From Rosa chinensis (Eukaryota; Streptophyta; Magnoliopsida; Rosales; Rosaceae), in assembly GCF_002994745.2 (NCBI RefSeq), contig NC_037090.1, forward strand, positions 2,480,001 to 2,544,000: a DNA stretch of 64,000 bases, in the 5' to 3' direction. The position numbers were made by a program, and so were the translations under genes. Below the pieces are notes generated by a model, which made no database searches, was not told where the DNA came from, and worked only from the letters and a program-made list of their open reading frames with translations. Shown here one piece after another: positions 46,746-57,890 of this stretch (position 1 is its first letter; the number at the start of each line of letters is the position of its first letter).

Positions 46746-47445
46746 AATAACCATGACGTTTATATATGGTATGTACCTGCAGGAACGTTTATCATCTGGT
46801 AAAGTAGAGTTCATGTGTCCGGGAAATGAAATTCCACAATGGTTTAGCTGTCAAACGGAGGGATCTTCAATGAATATTAAGCTTCCTCCGCATTGGTCTG
46901 ATGATTCAAACTTCTTGGGTATTGCTCTCTGCTCTGTTTTTGCATTCAGTGGCAATTGTCATCATCTTGAGCCTCAATGTAGGATGATTGTCAAAAAGGA
47001 CTCTGGTGAAACCCATATTGACAACTTGGGAAGTAGGGGGTGCTACGAGACTGATGACCCAACGGCTGAAACAGATCATGTGTCGGTGTGGTATTATCAT
47101 ACAGCCGGTGTAATTTCAGATGAAGCAAAATGGTCTACGGAAGCCTTTTTTGACTTCTATACAGAAAGCAAGCGTAAACCGTTAAATATCGTGAAACGGT
47201 GTGGGGTCTGCTTTCTGTATGACCAAGGCCAAGATGACGATGCTCTGAAATTTGAAGTCATTTGTCCACAGCAGCTTAGTGGTGAGTATGATTGGGGAAG
47301 TAGTGAGCGTGATTTGGTGAGAATGATTGGGGAGGCACTGAGTATGATTGGGGAAGTGAATCTTTTTCCTTTATTTTTCCTATTCCTTTTTGTTGTTCTT
47401 TTGGGTTGGTTGTGCAAATATTTGAGGGAATATTGGAGTACTTAA
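42807..47445 (+). CDS. TIR-NBS-LRR (TNL) immune receptor, 5 exons, 1316 aa
   Basis: Intracellular receptor that senses pathogen effectors and triggers defence. Exons 42807-43354, 43463-44591, 44995-45267, 45377-46714 and 46783-47445 total 3951 nt in one frame. TIR domain about 16-180, with the NADase catalytic Glu90 in WCLDEL. NB-ARC: P-loop GMGGIGKTT (241-249), kinase-2 LVVLDDV (about 322), GSRIIITTRD (about 347), a GLPL-type motif degenerated to GIPFAL (about 415) and an intact MHD in IWMHDVIQEM (about 517). LRRs run about 570-1040. The last exon is the C-JID domain (CPGNEIPQWF). Odd points: an acidic-basic insertion at the end of TIR, three near-identical 23-residue LRRs, and a hydrophobic C-terminal tail (about 1290-1310). 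The start was chosen by comparison with TNL copy 2; an upstream in-frame ATG at 42,756 lacks such support. Confidence 0.93.
45446..45652 (+). repeat. Three near-identical 69-bp LRR units
   Basis: Coding repeats of 23 residues (pattern ...IESINLQGCKSLVQVPDLSK). The second and third units differ from the first by a few substitutions. They lie at the start of exon 4 and expand the LRR surface of the TNL protein. Confidence 0.85.
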
Positions 47446-49128
47446 TTACTTATGGACAGTATGATTGGGGAAGTGAAACATATGGTGAGTATGACTGGGG
47501 AAGCGGTGAGTATGATAGTGGAATTGAACTTTCTCCCTTTTTTTTTTTTTGTTCATGTTCTTTTTTCTTAACTATTACATAAGGTAGGATACATGGATGA
47601 TTTATCTAGCATTATTCAAAATAAAAAGAGATTATAATGAAATTCTAAAAATAATAGTATTAAAATCAAAAGAGTTACACAATTTTGGAAATTTAGACGG
47701 TTCATCGTACACTTACTGAGTTATAATTCTGCAAGTCTCACAAGCTTATCAATATCTGATACTTATCAGTCTTCATCATCGAATGCACCAATCATGTGGG
47801 CTAATCAAGCCGGCCAACCACATATTGGCTCAAAAAGAGAAAAACCTACCATAAAAACATCACCCAACGAGTCTAGATGATTCAGTGATTGGCACTAATT
47901 TATATAGAGTATATATAGTGAAGATACGATCAATCACTTCCTACGAGCTAGTGAGATTCAAACTCACTTGAGGTGAAAATGCTCAAACAAATGGCACTAT
48001 TGAGGTGAACGTATTGATAGTAATAAGCAAGAAGGCCGATCATCATAAAGTCAAAACCTGCCAGAGCAAATAACAGTTTAAACCCAGAAGGCCCAACTCA
48101 GGAAAGCTTAAGACTCAAGCCCATCACTAAGAGTGAGCCCAAGACCATTTTTCCATTTCTCATTGGCATACACTGGTCCAAAACCTGTTCTCTCTTGCGA
48201 AGGTAGTCCCAGTCCGGCAGTCCCTACCAATTGGTACGCTCCATCCCCATTTCTATCAACTTATTACTTGGGTTGTTTTTGTTTCTCAAACTTTCTTCAC
48301 CGATCTGTTTCTCTGCAACAATCTATGAAACGCAAAAATGCAATATAGGGTTTATAGAAAAGACTTTATCTTGTTCAAATGAATCCTGGGCTCGGTGCTA
48401 TAGGTTGAGTGACTGAGTCTTTATATGTTGTTCTTCGATTTTCTTGTTTCTTTGTGTAATTTGAAGTACAATTTGTAATTGTGGTTTTGTTTGTGTTAGA
48501 TCTTTTATCAGAAAATGGTTTAAGCTTACTGTTGTAGTTAAGTTTTTACCAGAATTATGGGTAATGCTGTCAGCAATTGGAAAGAGTAAGATTGGGAAGT
48601 TTCTGGTTCAGCCTTCACCTTATGTTTCCCTGATTGCTAAAATATGATTTAATTAGCTGTATTTGGTTGTTGAAGTTTGAAACTTTATATACGACATTGC
48701 TTTTGGAAGAGTATTGCTGGTTGTCTTGTAGATGCAAGTTTCTGAAATTCGACAATGTTATGGACACTTGATTTTGAAGCCAGTCCAAGGTTTCTCGTAT
48801 CTTGTGAATTATGACAGTGTTGTGTTTGAAGATGTGGGTGTAATACTGGTTTCGCATTTGGGTGGTGGATGAAGTGAGTAGTGATTTGTTACTTTGTTGT
48901 GATGCAGGCGGTGATTGAGAAACAAGGGATTGATAGATTGTGCTGAAGAGCTTTAGTGTGTTTTCAGAAAATGATACGAATCTTAAAGATTAAGCCCCTA
49001 ATATCTACGCTTGAGTCTTCTTCAAGCCACCACTTCCTTCAGAGGTGCTCTGTGAGTGGGACTGCAAAGGGTAAGTCGAAAGAAGCCCGAGGAAGCTGAA
49101 ATGCCTGGCATTTCGTGAGTGTGTATCT
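47446..49128. other. Spacer between the TNL gene and the LRR pseudogene
   Basis: The first 80 bp continue the AGTATGATTGGGGAAGTG repeat from the end of the TNL frame. No gene is seen up to about 48,130. From there to 49,070 the sequence resembles the 5' end of an unrelated split gene, listed separately. Confidence 0.5.
48908..49070 (+). pseudogene. Possible captured first coding exon with organelle-targeting peptide
   Basis: A good acceptor (GATGCAG) precedes an ATG at 48,971. It opens a frame rich in Ser, Arg, Lys and His without acidic residues except one Glu (MIRILKIKPLISTLESSSSH, then HFLQRCSVSGTAKG). It ends at a strong donor (AAAGG, then GTAAGTCG). It looks like the leader exon of a nuclear gene for a mitochondrial protein. 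No following exon of such a gene is present; LRR sequence follows instead. I cannot name the source gene. Confidence 0.35.
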
Positions 49129-50611
49129 TCGGGATCATTTCAGTCGTACTGCAAGATAGCAAACTGCTTGTGAGGCTCCCAGCCAGCATCTATGAGTTAA
49201 AATCTCTGAAGAACTTGATCTCTCTGGTCGCTTTAGAATCAAGAAGTTCCCAGAAGTCTTGGAGGTAATGGAATGTCTCGAGTTTCTTCGTGTACATAAT
49301 TAAGAAATTGTAGAGGTACCCTCGTCAATTGAAAATTTCGTTGGGCTTAAAACACTAGATTCATGTGGAAGCCTTGAGTTTGTCCCGAACAGCATCTACA
49401 ATTTAAACGTTCTTGAGCATTTCTCAGTGACTTACAGGCTGCGTGAAACTGAAAAGATTGCCTCCCATGTCAGTGATTTTGTGCCCTTGATATCTCTAGA
49501 CCTCAGTGATTGCCAATTTTTAGAAGAAATCCCTGATGGCCTCATTGGCTCAACCTCATTGCAAAGACTAAATCTGAGTGGAACCATGATTCAGACCATC
49601 AATTCAACAATCAAACAAGCGTCTGGGCTCAAGTATCTGAACACAAGTAACTGCAAGCGCCTTCAATCTTTGCCAGAGCTCCCATGTCTTCCAACTTCGG
49701 TGGCAAATGGCTGCCCGACACCGAAGACGGTGTCATAGCCAATGACTGCACCCACGCAAGATTTGAATCAGAGGCATTCATTTTTTGCTTCTATAAATTT
49801 GGATGAGAATACAAAAAGCAACATGATGGATGATGCACGGCTCAGAATTGTGAGAATGGCAACAGTATGTCTCTTGCTCTCTCACAGATACACACACACA
49901 CACACTGTCTCACTGATATTAAATTGGAGTAGATTCCTCTGCTTTCTAATGACTCAAAGCCTTGACGAGTTGGATAACCATGATGTCTATAACTCTCTAT
50001 ATTGTACAGGATCATCATTATATGGTACCGTTACTCTAATATGTCCGGGAACTGAGATCCCAAAGTAGTTCAGCTGTGAAAAGGAGGGATCTTCAATAAA
50101 AACCAAGCTTCCTCTGCACTTGTCTGATGATAAAAACTTCTTGGGATTTGCTCTGTCGGCTGTTTTGCCATTCTATACAGCACATTCTGTCACACTTCAA
50201 TGTGAATGCAATCTCACAACCAACAATGAGCGAAGCCATCAACTTAGTTTATTTCATTCTCATTCCCATATAGCCAGGGTTGATGGCCTCGAGGATGAAC
50301 ATTCAGATCACCTGTCAATGGTGTACAGATCCCTTTCACTTCCAGACACAGCAAAATGGTCCACTGAAGTTTCTTTTGACTTCTCTGCTAAACTTGATGG
50401 TCAGTTCATTGAGGTGAAAAGGTGTGGTGTGTGCTTTTTGTATGCCCAAGGCCAGGATCATGATTCTCTGAAATTTGAAGTCATTGATACAGAACACGCT
50501 ACTAGTGGAATTGGAACTTCCAGTGAGTCTGAATCTGGTGAAAGTGAAACTTCTAGTGAGTATGAATATAGTGAAAGTGAAACTTCTACTTGGAGAGCTT
50601 TCTTTCAATGA
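49129..50611 (+). pseudogene. TNL 3' part pseudogene (LRR plus C-JID)
   Basis: Homologous to exons 4 and 5 of the TNL gene upstream. LRR pieces (ISLDLSDCQFLEEIPDGL, LQRLNLSGTMI, CKRLQSLPELPCLP) are followed by the segment before the last intron (NLDENTKSNMMDDARLRIVRMAT). Then comes the C-JID domain (ICPGTEIPK, then SDDKNFLGFALSAVLPF, RCGVCFLYAQGQDHDSLKFE). Breaks: frame loss before 49,427, a stop at 49,736-49,738 and a TAG at 50,066-50,068. No TIR or NB-ARC is present. The tail is an acidic Ser/Glu repeat (SESESGESETSSEYEYSES), unlike the hydrophobic tail of the intact gene. Confidence 0.85.
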
Positions 50612-52226
50612 TGCTCGGAAGTTTTATCATTAAATAAAATCCCAAAAACATGGGTTTCGCAACTGCATAATGGAATATTTGTTTGCTGTCTTTCACAACT
50701 ACATTTCTACATTCTGTAATTTAATATTTCTTTGTTCTGTTTTGCACTTTTGTACAGATGTCCAGAACTTGAATTTTGTTATGAAGTAATCAACTGCCTC
50801 TCAACCGTCAATCTATTTATCGACTCTTAATCAGTGTCTTATGATCTGAAATTTACCTCTACTGAGGTATTTCCTTCATGAATTAGCACTGAAGGTCAAA
50901 TGTTCTTTTTTTTCATTTTTATAATTTTTAATTCCATTGATTTATGTCTCACAAGAATTTTTCTATTTTCCCATTTTCATCTATTTCCAAGTGAATTTGC
51001 AATTTTGACTCCAAAAACTTGTTTCTCAAGAGATCTCATTAACTCAAATGGTAACTGGTATGCCCAATCAGATGACCACAACACAGAACCAAACCCAAGG
51101 ACCTGAATTATATACATTTATACAAGCACCAAATATCAAGATAGTGAAGCCATTCCCTGTGTAGTTAGGAGTCCTAAGGAAAGCACTATTATTATTATTA
51201 TTGCTGGAAAAATTTGATATAGAAGAACATGAAAAATACGTGAAGGCCCATATGATACTACTTTATTACATGAACAGAGACAAACAATCTATTGAATTAG
51301 GAGAATCGGCCCATCAAAGCCAACTGCAACCCAACTCATACTAATCCTTCTCTAATCACGTAATACGTAATAGGTACGTTTCTCAGCTTCTATGTCTCTC
51401 TATGTAAATATTCACTTGGATGTCTCTATTCCGCAAATTTTATTGACTGATTTGTTTCTCTGTTTCTCTTGTTATTGCATTCATTCTAACTTCTAAGCAA
51501 GAAAATATGATTGGCAATGCTTTAAATATCCAATTTGCATTATAAATTGATTAGATGTTATATATTTCTCATTGACCACTGTTTATACTGTGAATCTTTG
51601 TATAAAATGAGAAAAATTCTAGGATCTGCAATGGAGAATGTTACCATTAGTTTTGCTTAAATATATACTCTTAATTGCTTGAATATGATCAGAAATGATC
51701 GATGTGAAAGCAAATGATATCCGATCCATAAAACATGATGAGTGACACCAAATATACGGAATACATTAAGCACTGTGGTTCAATGGATGGAAACAACTCT
51801 CTTCTCTGTACAATATCTTCCACTTAAATTATATTTTGAGAAATTGAAAATAACACAATTTGCACAGAAAGTCAGCAATGTTAGCCATTACATTAATGAC
51901 AGTGGTTAGATTGAATTATTGAAATATAACGTAACGAAAGTGCATAGAACTTCACTCCTTTTTTTTTTTTCGTTTTACAACGTCTCTGCTTACGTCTATG
52001 TGCCAACAATTCTTGATCCAATGACTAACGAAGTGCTCGGAACTTTTCTTCAGTTTCTTCTCTGTCTCTCCTACCAAGATTGAGTTTGGCCCCAAGAGAT
52101 AAGAAGTTCCTAATTTTGTGCAAATCAAACCTGAACTTGAAAACTGATCAGATCAGCATAATTTCTCAGTGTTCGATCTCTCTTCCAACAGCCTGATCTG
52201 CTTTATTTCCCCTTACTTTTTGCTAA
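50612..52226. other. Spacer and far upstream region of TNL copy 2
   Basis: No gene seen to about 51,900. An ATT trinucleotide run lies near 51,190. From about 51,990 the sequence matches the upstream region of the intact TNL gene. It is cut at 52,231 by the Gypsy insertion and resumes at 58,182. Confidence 0.55.
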
Positions 52227-52231
52227 GAACT

Positions 52232-52522
52232 TATTGGGGCTCTGCTCCAATATTCAGATATTTTCATTGTTTTTACTTGTTAACTAGGAATCCTACTTTA
52301 TTTTCAGTATTATTGGTAGTGTGCCATGTCAATAGTCATCTGCCAGCCTGTTATCACGTGTTTGTTCCTTATCTCTTAGTGGACACGTATCCTTCATTCT
52401 CAGCTATATGTACTGGCCTTGGCCTCATTGAAAGACTATGAAATGATATAACAAATTCTCTCTTCTGCAATTTCCTTTACTTTCCTTCTATTTTAGTACT
52501 CTCTGGTTCCAGTACCATATTA
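52232..52522 (+). repeat. 5' LTR of the Gypsy element, TA...TA ends
   Basis: 291 bp. The right border is fixed by the primer-binding site two bases downstream, and the left border by the target duplication and by comparison with the 3' LTR. Confidence 0.93.
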
Positions 52523-52524
52523 TC

Positions 52525-52536
52525 TGGTATCAGAGC
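52525..52536 (+). promoter_or_regulatory. Primer-binding site of the Gypsy element
   Basis: TGGTATCAGAGC is complementary to the 3' end of plant initiator methionine tRNA, the usual primer for reverse transcription of plant LTR elements. Confidence 0.92.
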
Positions 52537-52546
52537 CCTTGCGCTC

Positions 52547-55500
52547 ATGCCAAAACCGAAAGGCGGTGGTGGTCATCCGGTGACCCGTGACTTAACGGCG
52601 ACGGAGTTGGATTATCTTGCTCAACAATCGCTGTTTGACTCTCAGATTCAACATATGCGTGCTTCTGTGGAGGAGATTCGTGCTGCTCAAGACTCACTTC
52701 GTGCTCAAAATGCTGATATCCAGAGCAGAAACGCTGAGATGCAGAGTAGCAACGCTGAGATGCAGACTCGGTTGCTTGAAGAACTTCATCAGCTTCGGCT
52801 TGCTTCTTCACGACCGGCGACCGATCCAAATTCCCCCAACAATCTTCGTTTTGGCTCTCTACCCATCTCTGAAGCAGGTACCCAAGGATTTCTTTCCTCC
52901 GAACCTCTTCCTGTAGCTGGCTTGGGAATATTAAGCACTATGTCTGAAGGGGGTCCTTCTGGGTTCTCTCTCCCTAGCACGACAGTTCCTACTTCTTCTG
53001 TGTCGGTACCGCCTTCACCATCCTCCTCACAGGTAGCTTCTGGTGGCAGTCTAAGTCACCAAAGAGGTAAATCCATTGCTAGTACCGCTGCTACTACTGA
53101 TGTTGTGACTAGATCTGTTGGTCATAGTGAAAGGTTAATGGGTGATGCTTTTCGAGCTAGAGATAGGGAAGAACGACATGATTACGGTGGCTTTCCTTAT
53201 CAATCTAATTTTTATCAGCATACCGTAGCTCCCAATCATTATACTAACATACCTGCTTCTAATTCTCAATTTATTCATGGTATACCTGTGTCACATATGC
53301 ACTATGTTCATGGAACTTCTATTTTGGGAGGGCCACTACAGCACGGACAGTCTAGCAATTCTTCAATGATACCTCCATGGCAATTTCCATCCAGTAATCT
53401 TAATTTTCAGGAACAGATGGCCAGGCCTTCATTACCATTTGCAGTGAACCATTACTTAACATCACAATTGTCTACTCAACCCATACCAGCTCAGGCTTCA
53501 TCTACCTATTCCACCATTTCAACACCGTACTCTCATTTTCAACCTCCGCAGTTTTCGCAAGCACAGCATGCTCACTATCAGTATCCTCAAACTCATCATG
53601 CTATTCCACAACCACAGTTTCATTTACAACCTGAGATGGATCCAAATCTTCCGACTATGCGACAAATGAGGTTGGAGTTTCAAACTTTTGGTGATGGTGA
53701 CCCTCTACAATGGCTTAATAAGGCAGAGCAATACTTCGAGTTGTATCAAATTCCAGAGGACAAAAAAGTGTCTATTGCTGCTATGCATCTAACCGATGAA
53801 GCAGCGGATGTTTGGCATCTATTCAAACATCAATACCCTGGGAATTGGTTTGGTTTTGCTGAACTTCTGATGCGAGAGTTTGGTTCCCATTCTAGAGCAG
53901 ATTATCAGTCTGCTTTGATTAGGCTTAACCAAACTGGTTCAGTAAGTGAATACAAGTCTCAGTTTAACAAAAATGCAAGAAGAGCTCCGGGATTTTCAGA
54001 TGATATATTGCTTGCCTGTTTCTTAGGGGGACTTAAGGAAGATATTCAGGTAGATGTGAGAGCAATGCGGCCAACCTCCTTGTACCAAGCCTATGAGTTA
54101 GCGATGATTTTTGAAGAAAGACATGCTGGCCACAGAAATGCGAGGTCCAATGTTCAAAGATCTCATTTTCCTAGCTACAATTTACAACAGAGAAATCCAG
54201 TTGCTTCAGGCAGAAACCTTCAAACATCTTCCCTGCGGCCACCAGTTGCTCAATCTGCTAAACATAATACACAAGCTAGTACTACTTCTGACAGAAAGTG
54301 GACTCAAAATGATTACCATGAAAGAAGGGCAAGAGGACTCTGTTTCTTTTGTGATGAGCCATATAAGGGAGGTCATGTGTGCAAGAGAACACCAGGTCAA
54401 GGACAAGGAAGAGCATTACTGATTGAAGGTATTCTGGAAGATGAAGTTGACGTCCCTCCTCCATCTGACCTTGTTGAAGGAGACTCTGATGACGGGGAAA
54501 CTAAAGGTGAGGAAACTGCCACTCTACACGTAATTAATTGCATGGAAAATCCTATGACTATGCAGCTTAAGGGAATTTTCGGGAAAAAGGAAGTTCATGT
54601 TCTCATTGATGGAGGGGCAACTCATTCTTTTATCCACCCTAGCTTGTTACAACATAGTGATATCAAGGTTGATTATGGCCGATCCTTGCAAGTTGTTGTT
54701 GCTTGTGGATTAAAAGTGAAGTCTGCTGGCAAATTACAAATTCAACTGCAGCTACAGGATACTCCAGTGGATATAGAAGCATTTATCCTTCCTGTTAATG
54801 GTTGTGAAATTCTTTTGGGAGCTACTTGGTTACGAACCTTGGGAGATATAATTTGGAATTATGAGAAAATGACCATGAGGTTCAGTTTGTGTGGGAAATC
54901 TCATTTCTTACAAGGCATTTTAGCTAGTGAGACTTCTATGGTGAGTTCTGCTGCTATGACCAAATTATTGAAACAAGAGAAGGAAGCCTTGTGTATTGAA
55001 CTGTTAGCTATATCTGCTGCTAATGACCAACCTTTGAAAGATGTTCATCCCAATATTGTTTCTTTGATTGACAACTTTGCAACTCTTTTTGAAAATCCAA
55101 TGGGACTACCTCCTCCTCGGTTACATGACCACAGAATAGAGTTAGTTCCTGGAGCTGCTCCCGTTAGTGTGAGACCTTACAGATTTCCACAATTTCAAAA
55201 AAATGAAGTAGAAAAAATATGTACAGAACTTTTGGCAGGGAGACAGATACAACCAAGCACCAGTCCTTTCTCTTCTCCCGTTATTTTGGTAAAAAAGAAA
55301 GATGGCAGCAAGAGGATGTGTGTTGATTATAGGTCCCTCAATGCAGTAACAGTCAAAGATAAGTTCCCCATACCAATTGTGGATGAGCTATTAGATGAGT
55401 TGCATGGTTCTGTTTACTTCACTAAGCTGGATTTGAGGTCAGGTTACCATCAGATTCGTATGCATGAGGCTGATGTCCACAAGACGGCTTTTCGCACTCA

Positions 55501-57862
55501 CCAGGGCCACTATGAATTTCTTGTAATGCCATTTGGTCTCACGAATGCCCCTTCTACCTTCCAGTCATTGATGAACGATATATTCAAAGATCACTTACGG
55601 AAATTTGTCTTGGTGTTTTTTGATGACATTCTTATTTACAGCAAGTCTCTTGAAGAACATCTACAACATTTAGCGGTTGTTTTTTCAAAATTGGAGGAAC
55701 ATCAGTTAAAGGTAAAGATGAGCAAATGCACCTTTGGAGCCAAGAGTGTGGAATACCTTGGCCATGTCATTTCAGAGAAAGGGGTGGCAGTGGATCCAGA
55801 AAAAATAGAAGCAATCAAGAACTGGAAAAAGCCTATGTCACTTAAGGGGTTAAGGGGTTTCTTAGGCATGGCAGGATATTACAGGAAATACGTCAAGAAT
55901 TTTGGAATCATTGCTAAAGCCCTTACAAACATGCTCAAGAAGGATAACTTTGTTTGGACACTTGAGGCTGAAACGGCTTTTGAAGAGTTAAAAGCTGCTT
56001 TGTGTTCGACTCCAGTTTTAGCTTTACCTGATTTTACAAAAAAATTTGATGTTGAGTGTGATGCTTCCGGTCTTGGAATTGGCGCAGTTTTGTCTCAAGA
56101 GGGCCATCCCATTGCATACCTTAGTAAAGCTCTGGCTCCCAAGCATCTAGCATTGAGTGTTTATGATAAAGAAATGCTCGCAGTGGTGTTTGCAGTTGAA
56201 CATTGGCGGCCTTACTTACTGGGACACCCATTTAGAATCATTACTGACCACAGAACGATTCAGTACTTTTTAAATCAGAGAATCACTACCCCTGCTCAAC
56301 AAAAATGGTTGTTAAAGTTACTTGGCTATGATTATACCATTGTGTACAAGTCTGGTAATACCAACATTGTACCTGATGCTTTATCTCGGCAAGGTGAGTT
56401 GAATTCCTTAATGGGGGTCTCTAGCCCTGTGTTTGAATTTATAAATGACATATCCATCTTGTGTCACACTCATGTTGAAACTCAACGGCTGATGGAAGGC
56501 ATTGAGCAGGGCACTATCACTTCCAAGAACTTTACCTCGTCTAATGGCCAGCTGCTTTATAAAAAGAGAATATTTGTTCCTGATGCAGACGATTGGAGAT
56601 TGAAAATTATTAAGGAATTGCATTGTGGTAAGGGTGGCGGGCATTCAGGTTGGTTAAGAACTTACAAAAGGATTTCGAGGAGTTTTCTGTGGCCTGGAAT
56701 TAAAAAACAGGTGAAGACTTTTGTTTCAGAATGTCTTATTTGTCAACAGGTTCACTATGAGACTATATCACCTCCGGGTTTACTTCAACCAAATCCAATT
56801 CCAGCTGGATTATGGACTGATATTTCAATGGACTTCATTGATGGCCTTCCTCAAAGTGCAGGTAAAACTTCTATTTTAGTAGTTGTTGATAGGCTGACTA
56901 AGTATGCTCATTTCATTGCTCTTAAGCACCCTTACACTGCTCGAAGTGTGGCTGAACTGTTCGTTCAGGAAATTTTTAGGCTTCATGGGATGCCTGAGAG
57001 CATTATCAGTGATAGGGATCCCATATTTCTCAGTGCATTTTGGAAAAATTTCTTTGAATTACAAGGGTCAAAGCTGTGTATGAGTACCGCATACCATCCG
57101 CAGACTGATGGTCAAACGGAATGCTTAAATAGAGTTCTGGAACAGTATCTAAGATGTGTGATTTTGGAAGAGCAAGGTCACTGGACAGATATTTTGCCTT
57201 GGGCCGAGTGGTGGTACAATACCACTTATCACTCAACTATTAAGATGTCTCCTTATCAAGCTCTTTATGGAATTCCTCCTCCTCAAGTGAGAAAATATGT
57301 CCCTGGTAGTACTGCTGTTCATCAAGTGGATCTAGTACTGAGGAACAGAGATGAATTACTGAGCAAGCTCAAGTGTAACATGGAACAAGCTCAGGCCAGA
57401 ATGAAGGTTTACTATGACAAACATCACACTGAAAGAGAGTTTGACATTGGTGATTGGGTATTCCTCAAATTGCAGCCATACAGACAAAAGTCAGTGCAGG
57501 TCAGGAAATCCCACAAATTGTCTCCAAAATACTTTGGTCCTTATCAGGTGATAGAAAAGATTGGTAAAGTGGCATACAAGTTAGAGCTTCCCGCTTCTGC
57601 AAGGGTGCACCCAGTGTTTCATGTATCTCTTCTAAAGAAGAAACTTGGAAGCTCAGTAGTTCCTTCTCCAACCTTACCTCCTAGTTTTGATTCCAACAAG
57701 AGCAATTGGGTTCCTGCTAAGGTGCTTCAGCGAGCTTTATTCAAGAAGGGTAACAAACCTGAGGTGAGATGGTTGATTCAATGGAAGAATGGTTCAGAGG
57801 ACGATGCCACGTGGGAATGTGCAGAAGAATTTCAGAAGCGTTTTCCAGATTTTAAGGGGTAA
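52547..57862 (+). CDS. Gypsy Gag-Pol polyprotein with chromodomain, 1771 aa
   Basis: A single frame. A coiled-coil-like N-terminus with repeated NAEMQS phrases leads to a long Gln/His/Pro/Ser-rich stretch, the retrotransposon gag domain (about 380-530) and a zinc knuckle (CFFCDEPYKGGHVC, about 599). The protease site is LIDGGATHSF (about 687), with Asp-Gly-Gly as in some plant Gypsy elements. Reverse transcriptase has FFDDILIYS near 1025, and RNase H has CDASGLGIG near 1170. Integrase shows the HHCC zinc region (about 1357-1395) and the Asp-Asp-Glu core (MDFIDGLP, ISDRDP). A chromodomain lies at the C-terminus (VRWLIQWKNGSEDDATWE). The chromodomain places it among chromoviruses; short LTRs and one frame suggest the Reina type, with low confidence. 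No stop or frameshift is present. Confidence 0.96.
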   Translation: MPKPKGGGGHPVTRDLTATELDYLAQQSLFDSQIQHMRASVEEIRAAQDSLRAQNADIQSRNAEMQSSNAEMQTRLLEELHQLRLASSRPATDPNSPNNLRFGSLPISEAGTQGFLSSEPLPVAGLGILSTMSEGGPSGFSLPSTTVPTSSVSVPPSPSSSQVASGGSLSHQRGKSIASTAATTDVVTRSVGHSERLMGDAFRARDREERHDYGGFPYQSNFYQHTVAPNHYTNIPASNSQFIHGIPVSHMHYVHGTSILGGPLQHGQSSNSSMIPPWQFPSSNLNFQEQMARPSLPFAVNHYLTSQLSTQPIPAQASSTYSTISTPYSHFQPPQFSQAQHAHYQYPQTHHAIPQPQFHLQPEMDPNLPTMRQMRLEFQTFGDGDPLQWLNKAEQYFELYQIPEDKKVSIAAMHLTDEAADVWHLFKHQYPGNWFGFAELLMREFGSHSRADYQSALIRLNQTGSVSEYKSQFNKNARRAPGFSDDILLACFLGGLKEDIQVDVRAMRPTSLYQAYELAMIFEERHAGHRNARSNVQRSHFPSYNLQQRNPVASGRNLQTSSLRPPVAQSAKHNTQASTTSDRKWTQNDYHERRARGLCFFCDEPYKGGHVCKRTPGQGQGRALLIEGILEDEVDVPPPSDLVEGDSDDGETKGEETATLHVINCMENPMTMQLKGIFGKKEVHVLIDGGATHSFIHPSLLQHSDIKVDYGRSLQVVVACGLKVKSAGKLQIQLQLQDTPVDIEAFILPVNGCEILLGATWLRTLGDIIWNYEKMTMRFSLCGKSHFLQGILASETSMVSSAAMTKLLKQEKEALCIELLAISAANDQPLKDVHPNIVSLIDNFATLFENPMGLPPPRLHDHRIELVPGAAPVSVRPYRFPQFQKNEVEKICTELLAGRQIQPSTSPFSSPVILVKKKDGSKRMCVDYRSLNAVTVKDKFPIPIVDELLDELHGSVYFTKLDLRSGYHQIRMHEADVHKTAFRTHQGHYEFLVMPFGLTNAPSTFQSLMNDIFKDHLRKFVLVFFDDILIYSKSLEEHLQHLAVVFSKLEEHQLKVKMSKCTFGAKSVEYLGHVISEKGVAVDPEKIEAIKNWKKPMSLKGLRGFLGMAGYYRKYVKNFGIIAKALTNMLKKDNFVWTLEAETAFEELKAALCSTPVLALPDFTKKFDVECDASGLGIGAVLSQEGHPIAYLSKALAPKHLALSVYDKEMLAVVFAVEHWRPYLLGHPFRIITDHRTIQYFLNQRITTPAQQKWLLKLLGYDYTIVYKSGNTNIVPDALSRQGELNSLMGVSSPVFEFINDISILCHTHVETQRLMEGIEQGTITSKNFTSSNGQLLYKKRIFVPDADDWRLKIIKELHCGKGGGHSGWLRTYKRISRSFLWPGIKKQVKTFVSECLICQQVHYETISPPGLLQPNPIPAGLWTDISMDFIDGLPQSAGKTSILVVVDRLTKYAHFIALKHPYTARSVAELFVQEIFRLHGMPESIISDRDPIFLSAFWKNFFELQGSKLCMSTAYHPQTDGQTECLNRVLEQYLRCVILEEQGHWTDILPWAEWWYNTTYHSTIKMSPYQALYGIPPPQVRKYVPGSTAVHQVDLVLRNRDELLSKLKCNMEQAQARMKVYYDKHHTEREFDIGDWVFLKLQPYRQKSVQVRKSHKLSPKYFGPYQVIEKIGKVAYKLELPASARVHPVFHVSLLKKKLGSSVVPSPTLPPSFDSNKSNWVPAKVLQRALFKKGNKPEVRWLIQWKNGSEDDATWECAEEFQKRFPDFKG

Positions 57863-57877
57863 CTGATGGTGTTTGTC

Positions 57878-57890
57878 AAGGGAGGTGGGA
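57878..57890 (+). promoter_or_regulatory. Polypurine tract of the Gypsy element
   Basis: AAGGGAGGTGGGA directly precedes the 3' LTR, as expected for the plus-strand primer. It fixes the LTR border at TATTGGGG. Confidence 0.85.

Noticed and set aside
52547..57862. Endogenous pararetrovirus
   Set aside because: Paired LTRs, integrase, chromodomain and a target duplication show an LTR retrotransposon.
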